This document shows positions 1 to 13,000 of a stretch of 64,000 bases of DNA, one piece after another. Position numbers and translations under genes: made by a program. A model generated the notes under the pieces. It was not told the origin of the DNA. It did not search any database and saw only the letters and a program-made list of their open reading frames with translations. Position 1 is the stretch's first letter. Each line of letters opens with the position of its first letter. This stretch comes from Lineus longissimus. Lineage: Eukaryota > Nemertea > Pilidiophora > Heteronemertea > Lineidae. Location of the stretch: NCBI RefSeq assembly GCF_910592395.1, contig NC_088315.1, forward strand, positions 19,136,219 to 19,200,218, read 5' to 3'.

Positions 1-183
1 TAGATTGAAAATGCCTGTGAAATCCTACCAGTTTCATTGACTTGTCGGCGGCTCCAGCTGGATTGGAAACCACGCCCTTTCTGGGAATGTGCAGACAGAA
101 TCTAAAAGTTTACCCTAAACCACACCAAGAAACCAAAGAGACGTTACGATAAATCTCATTAGTACGATGTGTCGGACACTTAC

Positions 184-3100
184 TTCCTAAGATGTGTCAC
201 TAGATACTTGAGGACGTCATAATTCACGCTCGGAAGCTTTTTGAGAACTCCACGCAGCATAAGCAGTCGACTACTCTTCTCTGGAGCGCCTGAAAGGAGG
301 GAATAAGAATGTCTATTATCGTACTCTGCCAGGGCTTGAAATTCATCAGAGGCAAACGCCTTCATGCCCTCTCTCGTTGCCCTTCAAATTCTTTCCTTCT
401 TTTCCTTCACGAATTCAGCTCCTTCTTCATTAACTCCAATTTCAAGTGTGCCCTTTTTCTCAAAACTTACAAAAATGCCCTTTTTCGGCCAAAACTGCTA
501 TGCCCTTTTGAAATGAATCTTCGCTGCACTATGATAACAGAAGAACTATTTCCTCGGAAATATTCCAGAATTCACCCTATTTCCCATTAAGATTTACTGG
601 CTATAATAAAGTTTTTGTTAGAAATGAGTAAAATATTTTTTGTTTTTCCAAAATATTTTTTTCCCGATTTTGTTATTCTTACAACAATTTCCAGTTATTC
701 ACAAAAATTTCATGATTTTCAGTAATGCTTCCTTCTCAGTTTCATCACACCATTAATCTTATAATACAATTTACAACATATAAAATAACACCATGTTTTG
801 AACAAGGATGTGATGATGTTCAGAGCAAAAAAGAAAAGAAAACTGTCGTAATCAGCTTTACATTTGCAAAATATGCCTCTAAAATGCTTAATTTTGGTCT
901 GATTTTGAAAATTTGAAGTTCTTCAGAGAGGAGAGGCATTCATCTTTCAAATTCTGTTGTCAAAAAACAGAAATCTTCCAAAAATCAGAAATATCACATC
1001 CCTGTTTGGGAGGCCACAGACATGCAAAACCTATCCTCACACACAAAAATAGAACTGAAAATTGACATAAACAACATTTAATTTGTAAAAAATCCAGTCT
1101 TACAACAAAATGATTTATTTACATTTTTTTAAATGCACTAATTTTACTGTATTTTATCAAGACCACATTGGCGTAGTACCAGGTGTTAGTAGCAGACCCC
1201 TTCTCAGCCTCTAAGTTCTCCCTCTGAAAAGAGTTCGGAGATACTCCGAAAACTCTCCTGGACCATTCAACCTGCCTCCATGACGGGTAATTTGCTAGTT
1301 GTAATAAACATCAACCTGCCCCCATGACGGGTAATTTGCTAGTTGTAATAAACATCAACCTGCCCCCATGATGGGTAATTTGCTAGTTGTAATAAACATC
1401 AACCTGCCCCACGACGGGTAATTGGCTAGTTGTAATAAACATCAACCTGCCCCCACGACGGGTAATTGGCTAGTTGTAATAATAAACATCAACCTGCCCC
1501 CATGACGGGTAATTGGCTAGTTGTAATAAACATCAACCTGCCCCCACGACGGGTAATTTGCTAGTTGTAATAAACATCAACCTGCCCCCATGACGGGTAA
1601 TTGGCTAGTTGTAATAAACATCAACCTGCCCCCATGACGGGTAATTTGCTAGTTGTAATAAACATAGGCGAAACAGCTTCAGCATCCCGCTATCATAAGC
1701 AAAGACCACAAAAATAATTGACACTAAAAAAATTACATGAAAAATTAAAATTTAATACTGGGTAGACGCTATTAAGCCGGCTTTGGTGCAGTCGTTTCAC
1801 GGAGGCCAATTACACATAATATAGCCTTTTGTACCAACCAGCTTAATATCACCTACACAGTACCAACACACAAACGAACAACACCATTTACCTTCGTAAC
1901 AAAAACTCTCATCCATTGTCTCCTCTATTAGTAACGGCAAGACAAAAGAAATGGCTTTTTACACATTAGTATTTAATTTAGGACTTTGATTCTACTTCTT
2001 CTCAAAGCACCAGGCACCACCGTTTTGGCTAGCACTTGAAATCCTAAAGCAATTGGAACTCCTTCGAAAAGAAGTGAAGGCCCCTCTAGAACATGAGGAG
2101 GCTGTTCTCTGGTAAGCAAAGAAGAGACTCCCACCATTGAAATGGGCACTCACTTCATTCTGAGAGAGTTCCGATTGCTTTAGGATATCAAGTTCCAGCC
2201 AAAACGGCAGTAGCTATGGTCAACCTGACGCATTCACTCAGAACTTTCATATATTGTCATTAAGAATCATTTTCAATTTCCTCTTCCACAAATGTTCACA
2301 TATTTCAACTGCATCTCAGCTGATATGTTTAAATGAGATCGAAGTAACACATTTTAAGTAGCTTTTGACTATTTAAAACATTTTTAGCTCCTTTTCAGAA
2401 GAGATATTTCACTGGGACCAAATTTCCAACTCATTTTTTCTGGATTTTCCCCTTTTACTGCTTTTGCAACAAAATACCAGGGTTTCCATATTTCCCTTGC
2501 AACAAAATACCAGGGTTTACGTATTTCATTTGCAACAAAATACCAGGGTTCACGTATTTTCCTTTGCACATCATAGACATACTACCCAAGATCATGAAAC
2601 TGTTTCCTAAGAAATTCACCTTGAACAATATTGATAACTTTTCTGCAGCCAAGTTTGCTATAAAAATAAAGTCAAAGAAAATACCCCGACCATAAAAATA
2701 GCGGTTATTTCACATGCTAAGTTAAACATAATAGCAACTGCAGTTTCAAAATTGAAAAAAAAATTTGGGCAGAGACGTTTTCAAACATGTTTACCTCCTT
2801 GGTTTCTCTGAGTTACAGGACGTCTGCTCGGGACTGTGGTCAAAAAATAAGTTTCTTTAACACAAAAAAATTCCAAGACATACTTTTGAAATTATTTTGC
2901 TATTTATGGGAAATTCCCTCATCTGGTTTTTGTAGCACAATATTTTTTACGAAGGTTTTTTTTTACTATTAATGGTAAATCCCTTTCTTATCTGGGTTTT
3001 CCTGCACACCGCAAATGATTTTGAGATTGCCTGCCAATTCTTCTCTGCAAATAGTTAGATTTCATAAAGATTTATTGAGCAGTAAGGGAGACGAAATCAG

Positions 3101-4000
3101 AAATTAAACATCTACGGGCCGGGAATACAAGACTGCGCTCCGGCATATTTGACGTTCACCACGCCATCAGACAGGACAACTTACCAACAGCCTCGATGAG
3201 TTCGTCATAAATATTTGTCGGGATGAGTGGATCAGATAACTCCATGAAGAAACCCTTCAGAGCGGTTGCTACTGCGTTCACAGGTATATCTAATGATGCG
3301 ATGTTTACATTTGGATCTGAAATTAACCAAAGTGAAAAAATCACAGAACTGAGGAAAAGTACAATTTCAATATATTTTGTGTTTTCAATTTTCAATTTTC
3401 CTGGTGGCCTGTTCAGACATTTTAGGTAATTTTTCTGCAGACAAGAAATTTTCTTTAGCATACGCAATAAACATTACACATTTCTGCAATAAAAGTCACC
3501 AGTCTGCAGTTCACTCTTAAAAATATGTTTACATTTGGATCTGAAATTAACCAAAGGAAAAATCACAGAACTGAGGAAAAGTACAATTTCAATATATTTT
3601 GTGTTTTCAATTTTCAATTTTCCTGGTGGTCTGTTCAGACATTTTAGGTAATTTTCTGCAGACAAGAAATTTTCTTTAGCATATGCAATAAACATTGCAC
3701 ATTTCTGCGATAAAAGTCACCAGTCTGCAGTTCACTCTTAAATAACTCACCTTCCTTGAACCGTTCGATTAGAAAGTCTACTTGTGCCTTGTTGCCTGGA
3801 ACTCGATAAATCCCCTCAGTGGTTACACCCTCATCCTCAATATATTGTATACACTTCTCGATAAATAACGGGATGTTGCTGCCCTCTGATTGGGCGAATT
3901 CTTCAAGGCTTGTTCCGCTCTGCGGTAACGGCCCGGCGCGACTATCCTTCTTTTTCATCTTCTTCTGCAGTTTGTCTTGCGCCTTCTGCTGCTTTCGTTC
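184..4000 (-). CDS. ARHGAP5: p190RhoGAP exons 23-25: RhoGAP catalytic domain, truncated by window edge
   Basis: Exons 4000-3751, 3316-3185 and 289-184, codons 1498-1660. After a charged lead-in comes [16 protein letters not shown], then GIYRVPGNK. The arginine in GIYR (codon 1563) is the catalytic arginine finger that stabilises GTP hydrolysis by Rho. Exon 24 supplies [20 protein letters not shown] and exon 25 [19 protein letters not shown], then THLRK before donor gtaagt (178-183). The remaining helices (the family's NLMT...LSICFWPTL region) and any C-terminal tail must lie left of position 1. Confidence 0.95.
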
Positions 4001-7000
4001 CTGAAACGCGTTCAAGGGATGTTAAATGTGACCAGCACTGTCACATTTGAAGAAAAAGTGAAAACTGTTCATTTTTGAAGAAAAAAAATTCCAGATTTTC
4101 CTGAGTAACTTGAACTCTGTCTAGACTTTTGAGAGTGATGTAAAATAAAATCATAAAACTCCTCTAGTAGGATTTCCATGTAAGCAGTTCACACAAGCGA
4201 TTGTCTTCGAATGGGAAATTCACGAGCGACAGGGGTCTCCTGTCAAAGACAAATCACAAATTTGTTATGGAAATCCTACGAAGGTGGTTTGGCATTTATC
4301 ACATTCCAAAAAAGACAATTGATAAGCGTTAAAAGGTCTTTTCAGGACCGATTCACACAGTTTTAGCAATGCTTGAATAAAACTGAAAAAAAAGTTTTCA
4401 GAATTTTTCTCTTCAAATCTGAAAAACCCTACCTCTTCTCGAATTTCTTTGTTTCGTCTTTTCTCATCTGCTTGAGCCTTTTTCTCTTCCTTCCGCTTCT
4501 GCTTCTCGACCGAGTCCTTATCCGAGCGAAACTTCAATAATTTCCGCCAATTTCCACTGTCGGCCATGTCGCCCACGTCATCCGCCGGTCCCGGCGACGT
4601 CTGATCATTCTGCAGGTGCATTGGGAACTGTTGAATATGAATGCTCACGATCACGGGCCCATTGTTCTGGTGTTAGTAGGCTGGTGCACCAGGCAAGGTG
4701 ATCATGCATTCATATCACAGGCGTAGGGGCGTAGCTAGCTTGGCGGGGGGGCTGGGGGCCAAATACAGTAGAACCTCTCTATTAAGGACACCCTTGGGAC
4801 TGAAAAGTACTGTCCTTAATAGCGAGGTGTCCTGATCAGAGAGGTAAAATTGAATGGTAACAACCAATTTCGGACCAAAACCAGTATCCTTAATAGAGAG
4901 GGTGGACTTATCAGAGAGGTGTCCGCTGATGGAGGTACTACTGTACTCCCCCAGATGTCCCAAAAAATGTCAGTAGTGTCATCCTGCCCCCTTCAAAAGA
5001 GCCTTTCGCCTCCCCTAGATCACAAAGCCAGCTACACCCCTGCATCGGTTAGTAGCAAATCATACAGTTACACGTCTTTCTTTGACGAGAATATGAAATA
5101 AGAAACCGCACGAGTTTGAGCGGAAATATCATACCTGTGGTCTCCTGGGTTTCCAAGGGCCAAGACAAGCACAAGTGCAATATTTTCACTCAAAAACCTA
5201 CGAGTGTCGATTTCTGCTCATCACGAGCCATTATTCATGAGTAGTTCAAGGATACCTAAACTTGAATCCTCGCAAATTTCATTCCAAAATCTCCGACTCC
5301 GGTTCATGTTGTGTCGTGATAATGGCAAACGTCACGAAGATAGGGCAATGACATCACTTCATCTTGCAAAAACAATGTCTGTGACGTCACCAAGAGATTC
5401 TACGTCACGGGTTACATGGAAAACTCGACTATGTGGAAATTTCTAACCACACTGGACAAATGACAGCATGTGACTGGTCAATCGATAGGCAGCGATGACA
5501 TGTTAGTGAGCAGCCATCTTTATTCATACGCCGCTCACTGATTGGAAGGGTGCAAAAACCTTTCCCAAAGAAGAATTTATCTGAAACACTGAACCACTAG
5601 AAATACATCGCAAACTTTTTCATTTTTGGCCGACATTTTGCAAACTTACTCTAATTGGTTCATACAGAGAGCTGTCATCATCGTCTTCAATTCTCATTTT
5701 GGCTGAAATAGAAAATATAAATCATGGATATGTTGAGCAAGCCTTTCATTTTTTATAGACTTCCCTTACATATAACTTAGTTTTGCGAAAATAAAAAATT
5801 GCAAACAAAAATTTGATTGAAAAACAAAAAAAAAATTGAAATCCACCAATGTGTAAATAATATTGTGATATTTTTCAGAAATTTTTATGAACTGCAAAAA
5901 TGGAGTGGTGCGAAATTAAGATTGTTAACAGAACCTTCAGTAGGCAAGTAAATGAACAGTTGGCTCAAGAATGAGCGACTGGAGTTAAGTGACATGCCAA
6001 AGCAAGTTGGAGTAAGGTAAGGAACCCAACATATTAGGATCACAAGTCTGTCAACTAAGGGTCCGATATCGAGTCTTACAACTAGCGCTCTGGTATCAAA
6101 ACCAGGCCAGGTTGTTAAAAACAAGCTTTATCACAAACGCTCGCGTAAACTAAACTTGGTTGTGAGGTCTAAATGATTAACTGAAGGAAATACATGTGAC
6201 GCCAAGTCAACTAAACCCCAGGGTTGGTCACATAATTAGTTTGCACAACCAGGCCCAGGGTGTTTGATGACGTAATTACTTGACCACAAACCCCCTCCCC
6301 CCGAGAGCCATCACAGATTAGCACAACTTACAAGCAGGAATGAGAAGATCATTGTCCGATAGCGGCGGGCTGATAGTGAGGCCGGAGAATTCACCCGAAA
6401 TCTTCTTCTTCCTCTTGTCCTTGAGTGATCTCCGTCGTACTGGTTTCTTTGGGTGGTCGTCCCCTTCGGTGCCCTCGCTACCCTCGGATGGAGAATTACT
6501 ACGAACTGCAGAAAAGAGTAGCGATAATTGAATCGAAGTTGGTGCAGGTCAGTAAAAGTATTAGAATCGACTAAGGTCTTTCTGGCCTCAAAGTACAGGC
6601 AATTTGACAGTGTCAAGAGAAAAAACGCCTCTAAAACGGTTATATTTTTATCGATTTCAAAAATTCAAAGTGCTACGGAGAACTGAGACAGAGAGCTTTC
6701 TATTTCTGCTGTCAAATGAAGCCATTTTAAGGGGGAACAGGAGACCTCCGAAAATCGGAATTGTTCCATCCCTGCAAGTATCTGTCTCCAGTGAGATGCT
6801 TGGACTAATATGGCAGTGGATGTTTGCTCACCAGTCAAAACGTCCAGTCATTACATCAGCAGGTCAGGACAGAATCTGTTCGACTACAGTCCAACGCATA
6901 CCAATACAGTGGAACCTCCCTTAGCGGACACCTCTCTATTAAGGACAACCTCTCTATTAAGGACAACCTCTCTATTAAGGACAACCTCTCTATCAAGAAC

Positions 7001-10000
7001 ACTAGTTTTGGTAACAAATTGGTAGTTTCCTTTCAATTTGACCTCTAATCAGGACACCTCTCTATTAAGGACAGCACTTATCAGTCCTGAGGGTGTCCTT
7101 TATAGAGAGTTTCCAGTGTGTTTCAATCTTTCGATCACTGGCCTACTTCGACTTCTCCACGTGACCCAGGAAGTTTTACTGTTGAAACAAAAAACTCTAA
7201 ACAAGTCCACAACATACCTTTATCATAGGTTTCAAGTGTGGGTGGCACCATTGGCAGGTCGCCATGGAAACTATCCGACGGCCGCGAGTGCTTGTGGCGT
7301 TTCTTGTGCGGTGTGGGCTTCCTATTTACCCGGAAGTAGATATCTTTTTGCTGTCGTTCCAGCGAGCTGAATTCCGATTCAGAGTCGGTGCCCCCTGGGG
7401 AAGAGAGAGAATCAATCAACACCAGTCTTAAAGGCCTAGGCCATTCCTTGAATATTTGAAATTTGTAGTTGAATTTGAAAATGTGTAAATACACACTGAA
7501 TATGAATTTCAACTATGAATATGATTCGGAGTCAGTGCCCCCTGGGGAAGAGAGAATCAATCAACACCAGTCTTAAAGGCCTAGGCCGTTCCGTGAATAT
7601 TTGAAATTTGTAATTGAATTTGAAAATGTGTAAATACGTACTGAATATGAATTTCAACTCTGCCGGTTTTTAGACAGATTACAAATACTGTAAGTAGCAA
7701 GTTTCAGTAAATTCGTATGCATGGTAGCTGCCCTGTGGTGATGTGTATAACTGCGTCAAATGACGTTAGAATTATCGACATCAAGCCTGATTGACGACTA
7801 CTGTTGCATTTTGAGTTACTGGTAAATAAACCGATTCACTTCGTCACGATGTTAGAAAGTTGTTTAATTCACAAAATATTACGGAGCAGACATATCCCAA
7901 ATCAAGACAATAGCGGATATTTTTCCGTAAGAATGCATCGCTCGACAGGTTGAACAACTCAATCCACAAACATTTTTCTCAGAAATGTTCAAAAATCGCA
8001 AAAGTGAAAATTGTGAAATTTTTTTTCAAATATTTTTTTCAGAAATTTACAAAAATCGCCAAAATAAAAAATCATGAAATTTATTTTTTTTAGAAATTTT
8101 CAAAAATCCTAAAAATTGTCTAAAGTTGATTTTTTTCAGAAATCGTAAAAATTATGAAATTTTTTTTTCTCCGAACTTTTCAGTTTCGAGTCACACATTT
8201 CATCTTGGTCTTTTTTGTCTGTTTTCTTACTTTTTAGCAAAATAAAGAGGCGAGGATTTATAGCTGTTCGCAGAATTGGGGATTTGTCTGTTGGGGAGGA
8301 CAACATGCAATATTCAGGCAGCAGGCACCCAGGTGGACCAAATCATATTAAGCCTTATAAACATGCCAGGAAAATTTCTGTCTCGGCTTGGAGAGAGCAA
8401 AACGACACAAATGTGCAGATTGGTACCAGATCTAGTCGCCAGACGGCAGGACGAAACGAGTAAATATGCAGACCGGCCGACCCCAAAAATGTCCAAAGAG
8501 AATTACAACTGGATGTTGGAATATTTTCAGCCAAATTCAGTTTTGCCAATTCTGGAGTATATTATTCTTGCATTGTTAAGTTATTTTTCCCTTTGCAATA
8601 TCCAGTAGTCAAGAAGTATTTTTTTAATCAATGTTGGCCAAAAAGAGTATTGATGATTCAAAAGCGTACTGGAATGGTCATGTCCGCCATTTTGAAATAG
8701 AGCAAGCACACTTCATCCGTATTCCAGACAAAAAGGAGCAGATTGGTGAGAAGTCCTAAATGGCAGGCATGACTGATCTCCTCATTTTGCTCTGATGTCG
8801 ACTTAGTAGAATGGGTACCGATCTAACATGTGTGGCAATATTGCTGGGTGACTTGGAGTTATGTAAATGAGCAAGCATGTGTCAACATACTGGAAGTATT
8901 TTTCAATCTTCAACAAAGTTATAGTATCGCGTCTTCCATAACGGTGATCACCCTTTCATTCTTTACTTGGTAAGCTTTGGAAAGGTCGAAACATAAAAGT
9001 CGGACAGTATGAATGTAGCAAAATGCACACTGCATTCGATCAAATTTCCCATCCAATTTTCTTTATACCAATTCAGGGCTTACACACATGGGCCACTACT
9101 TCCAGCCAGGCCCTTAATCAGCATTTTCAGCAAAATTTTCAATTTGACCAACAACAGCAGGCATAAGTAACAGAAATCAATTTTAAATGAATTTCCATGC
9201 TGCTTCTTCATGCAATAATGCCCAGAAAAAGAGTTAGACAAACTAAGTTGTAAATTATCAAAGTTACATTTTTCATGCATGTTTTTGTCGACGAGCGAAA
9301 ACATTTTGATGCATTTCTCCTCCTCGTATTTCATTGCAACGAAATCAAAAATGGTAACTTTTGGCAAACACGGTTATAGCGTTATATACATGCTTGCTGA
9401 GAAATAGGCAAATGTTTAGGAATATGGTCAAATGAAGCTAGGTTGCCAGTAGTATCACGTTCTTTCTAGTCAATTCTCACGTTCTTTCTAGTCAATTCTC
9501 ACGTTCTTTCTAGTCAATTCTTGAGCAGATTCAAAAAGACCTTGAGTTCAACTTGGAGTCCTTTGACTCAAAGTTGTTCAACTCGGAGTTGTTCATCTCG
9601 AAGTCGTTTTACTCAAAGTCATTCAACTCGAAGTCATTTTACTCGAAGTCGTTCAACTTGAAGTCATTCAACTCAAAGTCGTTCAACTTGAAGTCATTCA
9701 ACTCAAAGTCTTTCAACTTGAGGTCATTCAACTCAAAGTCGTTCAACTTGAAGTCATTCAACTCAAAGTTGTTCAACTTGAAGTCATTCAACTCAAAGTT
9801 GTTCAACTTGAAGTCATTCAACTCAAAGTCGTTCAACTCGAAGTCATTTTACTCAAAGTTGTTCAACTTGAAGTCATTCAACTCGAAGTCGTTCAACTTG
9901 AAGTCATTCAACTCGAAGTCATTCAACTCAAAGTCGTTCAACTTGAAGTCATTTTACTCAAAGTCGTTCAACTTGAAGTAATTTTACTCAAAGTCGTTCA

Positions 10001-13000
10001 ACTTGAAGTCATTTTACTCAAAGTCGTTCAACTGGAAGTTGTTCTTCAACTCAAAGTGGTTTTACTTGAAGTCATTCAACTCGAAGTCATTCAACTCGAA
10101 GTCATTTTACTCAAAGTTGTTTTACTGGAAGTCAAAGTCAAAGTTGAACAACTTCAAGATATTTAACTCCAAGTCGTTCAACTTGAAGTCATTCATCTAG
10201 GACTTCTTAAACTCGAACTTAGAGTAGAAGTCAGACGGTGCATTATCTCCGTGTTCTCTCATATCCATTGAAACCAGTTTCATTTGCCTATTTCAATTGG
10301 TTTTTGATGGGAACTCCAAGACATGGGATGCCGAGTGAGAACGTTCTGAGGTACCTGCATGACCTATCAACGGTAAATTGTCCTCGGCCCGCGGGCCGTA
10401 CTCAGTTTTATACTCAGGTGGCTTACGGATTGATAGGATCCGCACTACTTTTCCGGCGGGCAGGGCGTCTTGGACTGACGCATAGTCATTATCTTCGGGC
10501 GGAATGGAATCCTGGAGTAGAAAATTAAGAAGTTTTGAGGGTGAGGAATATGGAATTCAGTACAGGCTGAATTCATAGTATTTGGTAGGGATCATCTGCA
10601 AGTTCCAGTCGATTGAAGTCATCACATTGATAGAATAGAAAGCACAAACTTTTCGAATCTCAAAGTCTGATCACAAAACTACAAATTTGTGTGCCACCAT
10701 CTTTGCTTTGGTTGGGAAAAAGGAACGAAGATTGGGGGCGGGCGCGTCAACTTGAAATTTTGTAATCGGACTTATAGATCACAAAATTCTCAACTTCCTC
10801 TCATTCAAACTGATCAGATTTAAAGATATCATGTGAAACTTTATAACGAGCATCATGATATAAGATATGAAAATCAGAACATTGATGTTTAACCCTGAAT
10901 TTAGCAGTTGTTTTCAGATTAGAACTGATCAGCAGGAAACTTCGGGGGAAGGTTGGCTTTGATGGGCAGTAAGAAGAACACACACATCATTAAAGCCACA
11001 GCAAATTTGATAACCTTACCCTGACAGTAGCATAGTCTTCAGCAATCTCGATGGGATCCATGACAGCCAATGGAGCCTGCACGCTACTCGCTTCCTGCTG
11101 GCGCTGTTTGTAATTCTTCGTATTCCCGAAATTTTTCCGTTTAATAACTTCCGTCATTCCTTGGAATTTTGAGAGGTAGGTGTATTGCTGGAAGATACAT
11201 TATAACTTATTATAACTTATTTAACCCTTTGGAGCCAAAGTTTCACAGAAATAGCAATTTCAAATTTTTGATGAATGGCGTAGGCCTTTAGAAATACTGT
11301 TTCTTAGAGAGAAATTTCTCCATTTTGATGCCTCGCATTTGATATCTTCATCTATACACTTAGAATGTTACTCATCCTACAGGACTCCAAGTGTAATAAC
11401 AGGCAATACAGATTGTACCTACTGGTAGGATTCTAAGTGTTATAACAGACAATACAGATTGTACCTACTGGTAGGATTCCAAGTGTTATAACAGGCAATA
11501 CAGATTGTACCTACCGGTAGGATTCCAAGTGTTATAACAGGCAATACAGATTGTACCTACCGGTAGGATTCTAAGTGTTATAACAGACAATACAGATTGT
11601 ACCTACTGGTAGGATTCCAAGTGTTATAACAGGCAATACAGATTGTACCTACCGGTAGGATTCCAAGTGTTATAACAGGCAATACAGATTGTACCTACCG
11701 TTAGGATTCCAAGTGTTATAACAGGCAATACAGATTGTACCTACCGGTAGGATTCCAAGTGTTATAACAGGCAATACAGATTGTACCTACCGGCTTTGGT
11801 TTGAGAGGGGGCTTCGGTTTAGTCATTGGCGGCAGGAGTGGGGCATCTAATGGCTCATAGAGGGGGTTAACTCTGTCACCACGATCGTCTTGGTTGGCAC
11901 TGTCGTAGATGTCGTTGTCGATCCATCCTGAAGAAAAGTTTAAGATTAATCAAGGACAGCGAAATCAAGGACAGCGAATCTCCAGTGAACACCTCCGTTA
12001 CCATGACACCCTCTCTATCAGGGATAGTTATTTTGGGATCAATTGGGTTGATTGAAGACAATTTGACCTCCGTAATCAGGACACCTTTCTACTAAGGACA
12101 TCATATGTCAGTCCGAGGGTGTCTTTTCTAAAGGGGTTCCTAGAGGTTACTCCTCTGGACATGTGGAAAGCTGAATACGTCGGCCTCGGACACGCATTAC
12201 AAGTTCAAACTCAGTATAATCACGTAAAATTCATGGAATTTGAAAAAGTTCTGAAAGTTTTTAACAAGACACCTTTGACCTAGAAGACAATAAATAACAA
12301 GCAAATCAATACCCGGTGAAATCCGAGAACGGATAATATGACCGAATCTGACAATGATGATGATGATGATGACGATGAAAATATGATGATGTTATAACAC
12401 AGAGTGTACCAAAACGTTTATTTTGGCCAATTTCTGTAACAACTGGAAGGCGATTAGTCTATAAGTTATTCTATGTCTGTTTTCAATTATGACATGGAAT
12501 CTCTAAGGCCAGTCACTGGCCCTTCAGAGGAAAAGAGTAGAATGTTTTGGCACACCCTGTGGATCAGAACAAAATGACATAATCTGGAGTTGGAAAGCCC
12601 CGGAACTGCAAATTCCTGTCCCATTGTTTGAGCTCCTGATGGGACAGGCGTTCACATTGACGTTGCGGGGATTAAGGAAAACTCACTAATGCCTACAATA
12701 TGGGATAGCTAGAGCATCTTCAACGGCTAGGTGAGCACCTTCAGCAGCTGGGTGAGCACCTTCAGCAGCTGGGTGAGCACCTTCAGCAGCTGGGTGAGCA
12801 CCTTCAGCAGCTAGGTGAGCACCTTCAGCAGCTAGGTGAGCACCTTCAGCAGCTGGGTGAGCACCTTCAGCAGCTGGGTGAGCACCTTCAGCAGCTAGGT
12901 GAGCACCTTCAGCAGCTAGGTGAGCACCTTCAACAGCTAGGTGATGTGGGACATAAGCACGGTATATTTACAAGGTGATGATGAATGCATGCAATATACA

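Larger units (their letters stand above)
290..3184. other. RhoGAP intron 24, no gene
   Basis: 2895-base intron. Apart from a 44-base minisatellite (1266-1663) and a 33-base repeat (2461-2570) it is AT-rich unique sequence with short chance open frames only. Confidence 0.7.

Noticed and set aside
1266-1663. CRISPR array
   Set aside because: Units are contiguous with no unique spacers; this and the other arrays are eukaryotic minisatellites.
9553-10200. Long serine/lysine/phenylalanine repeat proteins on both strands
   Set aside because: The frame is open only because the 15-base satellite unit is a multiple of three; no start context, splice site or homology.
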